A program made the translations under genes and the position numbers. Positions 12,765 to 24,854 of a DNA stretch of 64,000 nucleotides are shown in pieces (positions within the stretch are counted from its first letter, which is position 1; every line of letters starts with the position of its first letter). The notes below the pieces were generated by a model. It was not told the DNA's origin. It searched no databases and saw nothing but the letters and a program-made list of their open reading frames with translations. The DNA comes from Siphonodentalium dalli (taxonomy: Eukaryota; Mollusca; Scaphopoda; Gadilida; Siphonodentaliidae). The DNA lies in NCBI GenBank assembly GCA_032622095.1, contig CP136061.1, positions 255,635,582 to 255,699,581 on the forward strand. Reading direction: 5' to 3'.

Positions 12765-13714
12765 AATATCTGGTGAATGTACTGACCTTTTCTTGCCTTG
12801 TTAGTTGACAGGGAAATAGTTTTGTGAATGTACTGACCTCTTTTTGACCTTGTTAGGTGACATGGAAATAGTTCCTGATATTGCTGTGCTGGGGGGGGGG
12901 GGTGGTATAATAGGACTACATTGTGAATGTCCTGAACTCTTCTTGACATTGTCAGGTGATATGGAAATAGTTCCTGGTATTGCTGTGTTGGGGGGGGGGG
13001 TGTTTTAATAGGACTACATTGTGAATGTCCTGAACTCTTCTTGACCTTGTTAGGTGACATGGAAATAGTTCCTGGTATTGTTGCTGTGTTGGGGGGTGTT
13101 ATAATAGGACTATGTTGTGAATGTACTGACCACTTCTTGACCTTGTTGGGTGACAGGGAAATAGTTCCTGATATTGCTGTCGGGGGGGGGGGGGGTATAA
13201 TAGGACTATTTTGTGAATGTACTGACCTCTTCTTGACATTGTTAGGTGATATGGAAATAGTTCCTGATATTGCTGTCGGGTGTGGGGGGTGGTATGATAG
13301 GACTACATTGTGAATGTCCTGACCTCTTCTTGACATTGTTAGGTGACATGGAAATAGTTCCTGGTATTGCTGTGTTGGGGGGGGGGGTGTTATAATAGGA
13401 CTATGTTGTGAATGTACTGACCAATTCTTGACCTTGTTGGGTGACAGGGAAATAGTTCTTGATATTGCTGTCGGGGGGGGGGGGGGGGGGGGGGGGGGGA
13501 GGTGGTCTAATAGGAATACTTTGTGAATGTACTGATCTCTTTTTGACCTTGTTAGGTGATATGGAAATAGTTCCTGATATTGCTGTGTCGGGAGTGTAAT
13601 AGGACTATGTTTTGAATGTACTAACCTCTTTTTGACCTTGTTAGGTGATATGGAAATAGTTCCTGATATTGCTGTGTCGGGAGTGTAATAGGACTATGTT
13701 GTGAATGTACTAAC
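12765..13714 (-). repeat. f-array: about ten tandem copies of the exon f 3' end plus donor
   Basis: Units of roughly 90-113 bp; the spacing from the real exon to the first copy is about 89 bp. Each contains the exon-f-derived CAATATCAGGAACT stretch, the NKVKK-coding stretch, a donor-like GTCAGT or GTTAGT, and a short intronic tail. On the coding strand a C-run grows just before the exonic part, up to 27 C (13473-13499), followed by GACAG, resembling an oversized pyrimidine tract plus acceptor. The donor-like sites lie near 13611, 13522, 13409, 13311, 13214, 13113, 13020, 12921, 12822 and 12775; some are mutated (GTTCAG). The exonic part is about 46 bp, not a multiple of three. Copies nearest the real exon are almost identical to it. 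Open frames across the array (12695-13336, 13041-13313) are by-products. Confidence 0.9.
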
Positions 13715-13825
13715 CTCTTTTTGACCTTGTTAGGTGATATAGAAATAGTTCCTGATATTGCTGTGTCTTGTTCGACTGTGAACGGATCTCTAACATAAAG
13801 ACAGGTCTGAGCCCAGTGAGTTTCC
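13715..13825 (-). CDS. PRMT6: PRMT6-like arginine methyltransferase, exon f with THW loop
   Basis: 111 bp: G completes the glutamine split with exon e, then 36 codons starting ETHWAQTCLY and including VEQDTAISGTISISPNK, with two bases left over. THW is the substrate-binding loop that marks class I PRMTs, and VEQDT-x-x-SG is nearly the PRMT6 wording. The acceptor is tgtttcttccag and the donor gttagt after AAGAG. The 3' portion of this exon from about GACACAG, its donor and about 35 bp of intron are repeated head to tail about ten times in the 974-bp intron that follows. The real exon differs from the copies by having the ETHW half and a proper acceptor. Confidence 0.93.
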
Positions 13826-14369
13826 CTGGAAGAAACATTAATCAATATAGGTGTTAGATTCACATATAAATCGAGCATTTATCAATACATTGTATAGGTG
13901 TTAGATTCACATATAAACTCTGATGAATCGGGCATTTGTGGCTTGAATTGAATCCCGAATCCAATCAGGTCAAGGATGTCACATCAAATCTAATCGTCAC
14001 TTATTAAATTCCTAACCATAAGATTTGAGCCATTGGTTATTGCAGCATTCTGAGAAGTTTTCCGACAACGGAGGCTACGCACTTTTATCCAGCATATTTT
14101 TAAGAATTCACATACATTGGAATTCTCGAACTGATCACACTCTTCAATCCTGAACATGAATTTTCAGAGACAAAAATATAAGGTTCTAAATAATGTAATC
14201 ATACTCTGTCCTGTACATTTTGTGGAAATGGATAGATTCAATACTCATTATACATGTGACAGCCGGAGTCAGATTCGATACTCGTTATACATGTGACAGC
14301 CGGAGTCATGGTGACCACCAGATCATATTCACGGTACTGTGGCGATCGAATGAAACTCTATTGCTTTAA

Positions 14370-17053
14370 CCCTTTCAGTGCCAAGTCCGATTTGTGTATC
14401 AACCCTTATTTCCTTGATCATTTTTCAAATTTATTGATTATAATAATGTGATACATTGATGGAAAGAGCTCTTAGAGCTCTTTCCATCAATGTATCACAT
14501 TATTGTAATCAATAAATTTGAACGAGAGGCCGATCACGATCGGCAGATGTTTAACCCATACCTTGGCGATAGCGATTAGCTATTTTCATAAATCCTGACA
14601 CCAACCTTTTCAACAATTCACACCTTACTATTAAAGGTACTGGATCCGATTAAGCATCCCTCAGTTACTATTTATTTGGCTTCGGGGGTAAAAAATATTT
14701 GATTCAAATCGAGGAACACATTCATCAAAGCTCAGAGTGAGCTGATATCGATTTTTAAAATCTATTATTTTTAACCACCTGGAATATTTAGTGGCCCAGT
14801 AAAAGTCGATGAGAAGACCAAATAGCAGATGAAGATGGATAACTCTAAAATCAAGTGGCTTTTTTGTGTCAGATATATGACAAACCGGCAAAATTTCATT
14901 GTACATAATGTTGATAAATAACAGGTTTTGAGCAATTTTATACTATAGTGGACTGTGGTTAGCATTATTTTTGGGCAATTAATCGATTCTGATAACTGAA
15001 GCGGTATTTCAAAAAAATTGTTGTTGTTGGAATCTGATGATATGGGGACCATCAAATCGGACTGAGTACCTTTAAGTTCACAAGTGGCATAAGACTTATT
15101 GGGCACCTTCCATATGAACATGGATATGGCATTCGATTTCAACCTATTAGGTCACTTTAAAATAGATATATAGTCTAATAGAGTGATAAAGCTAATTAAG
15201 CTCAGTCCATAGTCAGGCAGAAGAACCATACATAACAGTTAAAGATAAAATAGTTAAAAATTTTAGTAAAATATGATTGATAATGGTTGGATATAACATA
15301 CTTTAATGCATAATTATGAGATAACTAGAGGTGGGATATGAGAATGGTCAGATTGAAGATATAGAGTCATTACATTGGATAGCATACTGTATGTCTATGG
15401 AATGGGTGGGTTAATTTTGTTAATATTTTAAAGCATATAAACCAAATGACCCTCTCTATGCAGGTTAGGGGTGTGTTATCATAAAATATGACATGAAATA
15501 TAACTATAATCAATGACAAATATTTGAGATAGCAAGGGGTTAATGTTAACCACACTAATGAACTGATCAAAATAGTCTATAAATGCATGTAATTGGATTT
15601 AGAAGCCCATACAATAAGTCAGTCTCAAGAATACAAGCAAAGTTATTATTATCCTGCACCCCAAATGCAATAGAGGGAATTTCAAATAAGACATTTCCTC
15701 TAATGTTTTTAGAAATACTTACTGAACCTGGCTCAAAGTGAAAGGTATAATTTAATATCTGCCTATCGGATATCATGTGTCTATGGAATGGGTTAATTTT
15801 AATCCCAAAATCCATGCAAGATAAAAGTGGACCACCATCAACCTGGACATACAATCAGAGAAGGATCAAATGAAAAGCATCAAAACCATATGATCTGTGG
15901 AGAGGGTTAATCATTTTCAAGGACATCATATGATGGAACTAAGAGTCTTATAGAGTGTACATTAATTAATGCCATTGACCTGTTTCATCAGGGGGATTAA
16001 CTTAATATTGCACAGAAGACAGAACTTGAATAAAGAGTCATCAATCAAAGTTTGACAGATGATAAACAGGTCTGCCAGGCACCAGTGTATCGGGTGTCCA
16101 ATAGCTTTTAATTGTCTCATTCCAATAACACAGTTCACAGTGCATGGCAAACAGGTATGAATTATAAAGGGCCATAACTCTATTAAAATATATCGGATCA
16201 AACCCATATTCGAACTTGATCTGTATTTAGGGGTCAGAAATTCATATACCAAATTTGGAGTCGATCAGATGAAAAATGTTTGAGTCATCCTGGCTTGGAT
16301 GAATACTATTTAAAAACAAGAGTGGAAATGTTTAAATAAACAATACCAAAATCCATACAGATGAAGAACGTGCTAAGAAAGACCTAGGTAAGAAAGACTT
16401 GTTTGAAAATTGTTTGACTTAGATGCATCGGATAGCATGTGTGTGAAGGGTTAATTATTTTCTAAACCGATCAACCAATCGATACCAAAAACTATACAGG
16501 TGAGGGGTGTGTCATCATAAACCTACATATCAAATATGAACACAATCAGACTAAAATTACTTCGGTTATAGCATCGGATTATTTTTTTTTTAATTTTATT
16601 TTCGAAAAAAAAAAGGTCATAACTCATTTAAACTAAATCGGATCAAACCCATATTCGAACTCGGTCTGTATTTTGGGCTGTGAAACTCGCATACCAAATT
16701 TGGTTCCAATCAGATAAAAAATGTTTGAGTTATGGCAGAATGTGTGAATTCTAAGTCGAAAAAGGGCCATAACTCTGTAACAAAAACTCGGATCAAACCC
16801 AAATTCGAACACGATCTGTATTTTGGGCTGAGAAACCCATATACAGATCGAGTTCGAATTTGGGTTTGAGTTTGGGTTTGAGTTATCGCATTACTCGTAA
16901 AGTGTCTATGGACAGACAGATGGACAGACGGAAGAACGACGAGTGGTCAATCCGGACAATGACACTATGTTTACCATACTATGGTATGGGTAAACATAAA
17001 AATGATAAAGGAAATATGGGTTGATACAAAAATCAGACTTAGCACTGAAAGGG
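14370..17053. mobile_element. 2.7-kb TTAA non-autonomous element, family P2
   Basis: TTAA at 14366-14369 and 17054-17057. The ends CCCTTTCAGTGCCAAGTC and inverse continue into gatacaa/ttgtatc-like subterminal sequence. It contains a hairpin (14455-14505) and a nested P4 MITE (14631-15075). It also contains several diverged gggccataactct-type units (16150-16960), and a degenerate open region with no recognised protein. It lies in the intron between exons e and f. Confidence 0.82.
14635..15071. mobile_element. P4 MITE, copy 3, nested in the P2 element
   Basis: TTAA at 14631-14634 and 15072-15075. Ends AGGTACTGGATCCGATT and GACTGAGTACCT are slightly diverged. Confidence 0.82.
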
Positions 17054-17057
17054 TTAA

Positions 17058-17890
17058 CTCGTGAAGTTTGCTACATGTTCGGGTATTGGCTAGAGTCTTA
17101 CATGGCAATTTGCAAGTATTTGCTTAATTTTGCTAAATGAAACGAGGAAATAAATGGTGTAATCAATATTCTAAAAATAAACAAATCTCCCGCCAGTTTT
17201 CAAATTCAAGTTGGACAACGGTACCGGTGTGGGATGGAAAATCTGACTCGAGGGGTCAGATATCTGGGCTGGACACAAGGCTTGCCGAGTATCTGGACCA
17301 AATATCTGGCCCCGAGGGTGAGATTTTTCCATGCCAACATCCCAGGTCATGATGGATCATTTTTCTCCCAACCCAAGAGCCTCAATCCGATATTTTTGTT
17401 TTTAACAAATCTTTGGCGCATTCCAGTAGCTTTGTAACGGTATATCTGGGGAGAAATCTGATGCAATATTCATGATTATCTGGGATGATTTCGGAATATA
17501 CCCAAGTATATAATGTAAAAACAAAGCTCATTATCTGTGTGCGCAGGGTTAATACGTTAGAGTGAAATCGACATGGGCTTGTGAAAGCCACATGAATACA
17601 TCACATCGTAGCACCTGCACAGATTCCAAGAAATGTGAGTATTGATATGAAGTATACTGGACTAATCGTGTTTGTCATGGGAAATGTCCATATCGGTACC
17701 ATTAGAAAAGAAACATGTTTATATGTGACAGACAAATGTTAGTTAGAAGTGTTCGATGATTTATTATGACGATGACAACCCTATGGAACTATTTTGTTCA
17801 TCATTTGTGAAGCGGCTATTCTTTATGTGTTACGAAATGTGGAAGTAATGCCAGTTTCGCTTTGGGGGCTTCCATTTGATGGATTGTGTT
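17058..17890. other. no gene recognised
   Basis: Intron e-f sequence. It contains one ctggaccaaatatctgg-type local repeat and no element boundaries I can place. Confidence 0.5.
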
Positions 17891-17894
17891 CACA

Positions 17895-18110
17895 CAATTA
17901 GTTGTTTATATTGCATGTTATGCATACATGTATATGCATTTTTTGTCATGTTTATATTGCATGTTATGCAAATATGCATTTATATATATATATGCATATG
18001 TGTGTTTATATGGCATGTTTAGGTTGCATGTTATGCATATATGCATTTTTATACCACGATCGCCTATCTTACTATATAAATTAAGCCATCTGTTTAAATT
18101 TTACATTTAA
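17895..18110. repeat. ATGCAT-rich minisatellite, left block
   Basis: Repeats of ttatattgcatgttatgcat. A matching block is at 18455-18655 on the other side of a hairpin. Confidence 0.7.
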
Positions 18111-18148
18111 TCAACACCTGTTGATTAAACGTGCACTGTTGATTAAAC

Positions 18149-18314
18149 TTCGCAGAGCGGATTAAACTTTCTCCATACAATTTGAACGGAAAAGTGCTTA
18201 TCCATCGCATTGTAAAGATCGTGGCATAAACTTCGCAGAGTGGATTAAACTTTCTCCATACAATTTGAACGGAAAAGTGTTTATCCATCGCATTGTAAAG
18301 ATCGTGGCATAAAC
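18149..18314. repeat. two tandem copies of an 83-bp segment
   Basis: cttcgcagagcggattaaac through cgtggcataaa occurs twice with two or three differences. Confidence 0.85.
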
Positions 18315-18455
18315 ACAATATACGCATAGTGTTTCTGAATAACAAATTTAATCCACTCGTGGGATTGGCGATTTACACCACTCGCTGAAGCTCGTGATGT
18401 AAATCGCCAATCCCACTCGTGGATTAAATTTGTTATTCAGAAACACTATGCATAT
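18312..18455. repeat. long perfect hairpin
   Basis: Arms run from atacgcatagtgtttctgaa to the inverse at 18450, with the centre near 18388 (cgctgaagctcg). Confidence 0.85.
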
Positions 18456-18660
18456 ATTCTATATATATAATGCATGTTATGCATATATGCATTTATATTG
18501 CATGTTTATATTGCATGTTTATATATATATATGCATATATACATTCATATTGCATGTTTATATTGCATGTAATGCATATATATGCATTTATACATGTGCA
18601 AGTTTTGCTTATATGCGTGTATATTGCATGTTTATATTGCATGTTATGCAACTCAGTGTT
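18455..18660. repeat. ATGCAT-rich minisatellite, right block
   Basis: Same ttatattgcatgttatgcat repeats as 17895-18110. Small open frames here are artefacts. Confidence 0.7.
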
Positions 18661-18849
18661 TGCAAGTTTTCTTCATGTTCAACATGTTGGAGGCTTATCT
18701 CCATTGTATTATCGTCCACGAATTCGTCCGTATTTATTAACTTGAAATGTGAAGTGTAACTGGTTTGTCGCCATTGTTTTAGTTGACACAAAACATGACG
18801 GATTGTTAAAATAGTTCCCGCTCTTAATTAAATAGGTAAAGTAGTCATG

Positions 18850-19200
18850 TGGGTAGGGTGAGACAGCTGGTCATGTGTTGGGTGAGACAGGGAAATCTCA
18901 GCCAGCTATCCCACAGCCTGTGCTAAAATGTGTAGGGGGTGGGAGAAAGGGAAATCTCACATGGGCTGCCTGTGCTAAAATGTGTAGGGGATAAGAGAAA
19001 GGGAAATCTCACCCAGTTATCCCACGCGGGCTGCCTGTGCTAAAATGTGTAGGGGATAAGAGAAAGGGAAATCTCACCCAGTTATCCCACGTGGGCGGCC
19101 TGTGCTAAAATGTGTAGGGGATAAGAGAAAGGGAAATCTCACCTAGCTATCCCACACAGGCTGCCTGTGCTAAAATGTGCAGGGGGTGGGAGAAAAAGAA
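18850..19200. repeat. 65-bp minisatellite with splice-like motifs on the minus strand
   Basis: Starts of tgctaaaatg at 18921, 18973, 19038, 19103 and 19168. On the minus strand each unit reads as a pyrimidine-rich tract ending ttttag, about 27 bp, then GTGAGA. It lies in the intron between exons e and f. Confidence 0.8.
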
Positions 19201-19445
19201 GGTAATGATTAATACTGGAATGATGCTTTATGTTACTATAGAACAATTCAGTTATCAAAGTGTCAATCAATGATGCATAAAGACTCTAAGATAGAGAGAT
19301 AGTGCATGGGTGATGGGATAACACACTTTGTACACATAATGAATGAAGCTGAAGGCTCTACTTTACAGCTCAGTAGGGAATGACATAAAGGAATTACAGA
19401 GTTAATAATTAATAAGGGGAGATCCATGAATAACACAGCAATAAA

Positions 19446-19862
19446 CAAGCCATGAAATAGTGTGTCTGTCATTTGCAGAATGAGGTCCCCAGAGGGTGCA
19501 CAGCAGGCTAGAATCACTAAATTCACCCTCTGGGGACCCCATTCTGCTTAGGCCTCATCTTCTGGGAAGTATCTATAGTCTCAAATTAACATTGTTCTTA
19601 GTTACTTTTTCCATTCTGTTCAGTTTCTTATATCCCCTAATTTGCAGAAGTTAAAATGCATAATCAAGGTGACTAATTGGTGAATGTCACCTGGGAAACT
19701 TCAATCTGATCCTAGGTCTCCCATAGCAGTTGAGGCCTGAACAGAATGAGGTCCCCAGAGGGTGAATTTGGTGATGATAGCCCATCATGCAGGGTAGCAT
19801 CACTATATTCACGCTCTGGAGACCTCATTCTGCGAATGACAGACACACTATTTCAAGGCTTG
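19446..19862. mobile_element. H1 MITE, 417-bp composite form
   Basis: Two hairpins flank a middle segment shared with 51010-51420 (reading gaaacttcaatctgatccta and similar). No target duplication is evident. Confidence 0.72.
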
Positions 19863-20070
19863 ATTGGTAACGAAAGGCGTCGACAGAATTGACTGATAGG
19901 AAACTTATAACAGGGTTTACAGCTGAGATAAAATCAGTCATGAAACAGATAAAGAGACTGTATGGAAGCATAGGTCATAAAACAAGAGCCTAGTTAGTGG
20001 TTACAGGGAAATAATTATTTCCCATAGGCCATAGTGTTAACATTCTGTCCCAATCTGTGCAGGTTTAGAC

Positions 20071-20171
20071 ACAGGTCCCCAAAACAAAAATTGACCCCAC
20101 TCCCAATAATACTTAATCCTATAGAATTAAGTATTATTGGGAGTGGGGTAAATTTTTGTTCTGGGGACCTG
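20071..20171. repeat. 100-bp hairpin
   Basis: acaggtccccaaaacaaaaa and inverse; the centre is aatcctatagaatt. Confidence 0.85.
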
Positions 20172-20589
20172 TGGGTTTAGACTAATTGGAAAATTTTTCC
20201 CTTCAATTCTGGAGGAACAAATCCTAGGTCATAATTTGAATTGGAAAAATATTTGGGGTACAAGAGCTTTTCCAGTTCAAATTCCCCCGCTTTCATAACT
20301 ACCATAACTAGAGTCAGTTAAGCAAAAAAATTTGAAAACAGAAATTCACCTACCCCTATATCATTATTCATCCCAAATTCCCACAATAATAAATAAAGTT
20401 CATATTCAGTATCTACATGATCTGATCAGGAAATGCATATTTTAAAATTTTATGTATTTAATTTCTGAAAATAATACACCAATCAGCTGTCAGGGATTTA
20501 TTAACCTCTAGAATAGTGTCCCTGAACTTTTCAAAGAACAATAATTCAACATAATTAGTTCCTTGTAACCTAGTGTGGGCATATCTATA

Positions 20590-21470
20590 ACCAATGGCTG
20601 AGATACTCAGGCAGCCGGATGGACAAAAAAAAAATCAACATTTTCAGATAAACAAAGGTGAATAACTCGAGAATGGAAAACCTGAACCAAATGATTAAAA
20701 ACTCCATTGAATGTCCTCATTATGGTGAACATCCATACCAAAATTTCATTGAGATCCTACAACCTATTGTTGAGATATCTCCTCGGACAGACAAGAGACA
20801 AAAAATATCAACATTTTCAGATGAACAAAGATGAATAACTCTAGAAAGGAAAACATGAACAAAACAATTAAAAACTCCATTGAATGTCCTCATTATGGTG
20901 AACATCCATACCAAAATTTCATTGAGATCCTACAACCTATTTTTGAGATATCTCTTGGACAGACAAAAAAAACAATCCTGATAAACAAAGATGAATAACT
21001 CTATAAAGGAAAACCCACATAAAACAATCGAACACTCATCTGATTGCTCCTATTGTGATGACCATCCATTCCAAATTTCATGAGATCAGACAACTGGTGG
21101 TTGAGACATCTGCTCGGACGGACAAAAACCATACATTTCCAGTTAAAGAAAGATGAATAACTGTAGAACAGAAAACCCGAACAAATCTGTTAAACACTCT
21201 ATTGAAATCCCTCATAAAAGTGAACATCCATACCAATTTCATTCAGATCTGACTACCGGTGTTTGAGATATCGGCTCGGACAGACAAAGAAACAAACATT
21301 TCCAGATAAACAAAGATGAATAACTCTAGAACAAAAAACCCGAAAATATCTGTTCAACACTCCATTGAATGCCCTCATAATAGTGAACATCCATACCAAA
21401 TTTTATTGAGAAATGACAACTGGTGGTTGAGATACCTGCTTGCATGGACGGACAGAGGATCAGACACATG
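20590..21470. repeat. five tandem units of about 164 bp
   Basis: Units at about 20660, 20831, 20991, 21152 and 21316 share gatgaataactctagaa, gaacatccataccaaa and ttgagatatctgctcggac. Confidence 0.8.
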
Positions 21471-21756
21471 TAATCCAGTATACCCACTATTTCCTAACAA
21501 GAGATGGCTATTCTGCTTCCAAAAGGCCACCATACACTCGAGCAATCGAGTTTAGCAACAGGAATATAGCAATATTGCGTGTCAGGTTTGTAACACACCT
21601 GAGCAATCCGGCTTAGCACTCTGCGACTAAAATATTTCCAGACCGTTATGACATGACGTACTATCACCAGCTGATTGATCACATGACATAGCAGGTATAT
21701 TTTACACATTGATGGAAACCAAGTTTCATTGTTTCCACCATAATTGGCTAAGCTAT

Positions 21757-22004
21757 CTGGCTCATGTACCTCGCACACTCGAGCAAACTGGCTCATGTAC
21801 CTCGCACACTCGAGCAAACTGGCTCATGTACCTCGCACACTCGAGCAAACTGGCTCATGTACCTCGCACCCTCAAGCAAACTGGCTCATGTACCTCGCAC
21901 ACTCGAGCAAACTGGCTCATGTACCTCGCACACTCGAGCAAACTGGCTCATGTACCTCGCACCCTCAAGCAAACTGGCTCATGTACCTCGCACACTCGAG
22001 CAAT
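21757..22004. repeat. 31-bp minisatellite, eight units, with three-unit higher order
   Basis: Exact 31-bp units (ctggctcatgtacctcgcac and so on). Units 4 and 7 share the variant accctcaag, so units 5-7 look like a duplication of 2-4 (93 bp). The unit has no stop in any plus frame, so all three frames stay open. Confidence 0.92.
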
Positions 22005-22052
22005 TGGGCTCTTGAGTCAGAAAAATATCAAATAAATCCTCTATTTAATTAA

Positions 22053-22202
22053 CCCTTTGAGTGCCAGGTCGATTTTTTTATCAACCCATATACCCTGTGC
22101 CAATGCATTCTCTTATATATGCGAGTCGACCATTCTTATATTCTTTAACAGACTTATTTTGTAGGTTTAGGGCCGATGAGATCGGCCCCTGGCACTCAAA
22201 CG
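22053..22202. mobile_element. 150-bp P2-related MITE containing part of a P1 palindrome
   Basis: TTAA (22049-22052) then CCCTTTGAGTGCCAGGTC. The other end is ggcactcaaacgg followed by TTAT, a decayed TTAA. Half a P1 palindrome (22090-22132) is embedded. Confidence 0.65.
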
Positions 22203-22369
22203 GTTATGCTATTTAAGCATAGCTTGTATTCTACCACATAACAAGTTTGGTGGTAATTAGTCCAACTGTTACAGGAAACCAAGAAAATCACAATTCCAAA
22301 GTTGAAAATCATCAGTAACTCTTGTAATGAAAGTGTCAATGACACTGTAGCTCAAAAATTGGAAAGGGA

Positions 22370-24740
22370 ATAATTTAATGTATGACCCCAAAATAACTCG
22401 TTCCCATCTACATTCCAATTTCAACAACCATGACAAATTTTATGATGATCAGACTAAAGGTACGACCTGTAGCCCATGCTAAAGGATTTAGTCATACAAA
22501 GAGTAAAATCCAAGATGGCTGCTGGCGGCCATGTTTTTGGCCAAATGACACCCAAAATTACTCGTTCCCATCTACATGTCAATATTAACATCCATGACAA
22601 ATTTCATGATGATCAGACGAACAGTACGACCTGTGGCCCGTGCTAATGGATTAAATTTTGAAATCCAAGATGGCTGCTGGCGGCCATGTTTTTTGTCCGA
22701 ATGACCCCAAAATGACTCGTTCCCATCTACATTCCAATTTCAACAGCCATGACAAATTTTAAGATGATCAGACTAAAGGTACGACCTGTAGCCCGTGCTA
22801 AAGGATTTAGTCATACAAAGAGTAAAATACAAGATGGCTGCTGGCGGCCATGTTTTTTGGCCGAATGACCCCAAAATGACTCGTTCCCATCTACATGTCA
22901 TTATTAACATTCATGACAAATTTTATGATGATCAGACTAAAGATACAACCTGTAGCCCGTGCTAAAGGATTTAGTCATACAAAGAGTGAAATCCAAGATG
23001 GCTGCTGGCGGCCATGTTTTTCGGCCAAATGACCCCAAAAGTACTCGTTCCCATCTACATGTCAATATTAACATCCATGACAAATTTCATGATGATCAGA
23101 CGAACAGTACTAACTGTGGCCCGTGCTAATGGATTAAATTTTTAAATGCAAGATGGCTGCTGGCGGCCATGTTTTTTGTCCGAATGACCCCAAAATGACT
23201 CGTTCCCATCTACATTCCAATTTCAACAGCCATGACAAATTTTATGATGATCAGACTAATTGTACGACCTGTAGCCTGTGCTAAAGGATTTAGTCATACA
23301 AAGAGTAAAATCCAAGATGGCTGCTGGCGACCATGTTTTTTGGCCGAATGACCCCAAAATTACTCGTTCCCATCTACATGTCAATATTATCATCCATGAC
23401 AAATTTCATGATGATCAGAAAAACAGTACGACCTGTGGCCCGTGCTAATGGATTAAATTTTGAAATCCAAGATGGCCGCTGGCGGCCTTGTTTTTTGTCC
23501 GAATGACCCCAAAATGACTCGTTCCCATCTACATTCCAATATCAACAGCCATGACAAATTTTATGATGATCAGACTAAAGGTACGACCTGTAGCCCGTGC
23601 TAAAGGATTTAGTCATACAAAGAGTAAAATCCAAGATGGCTGCTGGCGGCCATGTTTTTTGGCCGAATGACCCCAAAATGACTCGTTCCCATCTACATGT
23701 GATTATTAACATTATTGAAAAATTTTATGATGATCAGACTAAAAGTAGGACCTGTAGCCCGTGCTAAAGGATTTAGTCATGCAAAGAGTAAAATCCAAGA
23801 CGGCTGCTGGCGGCCATGTTTTTTGGCCGAATGGCACCAAAATGACTCGTTCCAATCTACATGTCATTGTTAACATCCATGACAAATTTTATGATGATCA
23901 GACTAAAGGTACGACCTGTAGCCCGTGCTAAAGAATTTAGTCATACAAAGAGTAAAATCCAAGATGGCTGCTGGCGGCCATGTTTTTGGGCCGAATGACC
24001 CCAAAATAACTCGTTCCCATCTACATGTCAATATTAACATCCATGACAAATTTCATGATGATCAGACGAACAGTGCGACCTGTGGCCCGTGCTAATGGAT
24101 TGAATTTTGAAAACAAAGATGGCCACTGGCGGCCATGTTTTTTGTCCGAATGACCCCAAAATGACTCGTTCCCATCTACATTCCAATTTCAACAGCCATG
24201 ACAAATTTCATGATTATCAGACTAAAGGTATGACCTGTAGCCCGTGCTAAAGGATTTAGTCATACAAAGAGTAAAATCCAAGATGGCTGCTGGCGGCCAT
24301 GTTTTTTGCCCGAATAACCCAAAAATGACTCATTCCCATCTACATGTCATTGTTAACATCCATGACAAATTTTATGATGATCTGACTAAAGGTACGACCT
24401 GTAGCCCGTGCTAAAGGATTTAGTCATGCAAAGAGTAAAATCGAAGATGGCTGCTGGCGGCCATATTTTTTGGCCGAATGACCCCAAAATTACTCGTTCC
24501 CATCTACATGTCAATATTAACATCCATGACAAATTTCATGACGATCAGACGAACAGTACGGCCTGTAGCCCGTGCTAATGGATTGAATTTTGAAATCTAA
24601 GATGGCCGCTGGCGGCCATGTTTTTTTTCCGAATGACCCCAAAATGAATCATTCCGGTACAAATGTTGATGTCAACAGCTATGACAAATTTCATAATGAT
24701 CCGATCAAAGGTACGACCTGTAGCCTCTATTGTTGACGCC
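22370..24740. repeat. about 14 tandem units of about 160 bp (pearl/Helentron-like)
   Basis: The unit contains gactcgttcccatctacat, gatgatcagactaaaggtac and ccaagatggctgctggcggc. Two subtypes, aaaggatttagtcatacaaa and aatggattaaattt, partly alternate. It is flanked by gaaagtgtcaatgacactgt on the left and gccatggcaatagctc...gttgagct on the right. Tandem cores of about 160 bp are the architecture I remember for pearl elements of bivalves. Related units elsewhere: 54120-54160, 55330-55375, 61965-62270, 49640-49780. Confidence 0.8.
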
Positions 24741-24854
24741 TTACGTACACACGCACACACGGACGACGGACGACAAAGCCATGGCAATAGCTCAAACTTT
24801 ACAAAGTAAAGTTGAGCTAAAAAGGGGTATAATGATGTGGAACACTCAGCTGGG

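Noticed and set aside
12695-13336. 213-codon minus-strand open frame
   Set aside because: It reads through the f-array and its intronic parts; only its last 14 codons (exon g) and the exon-derived pieces are explained by the gene.
24770-24790. HGF-coding motif on minus as a methyltransferase exon
   Set aside because: It is part of the flank of the pearl-like repeat; the true HGF exon is at 27826-27935.
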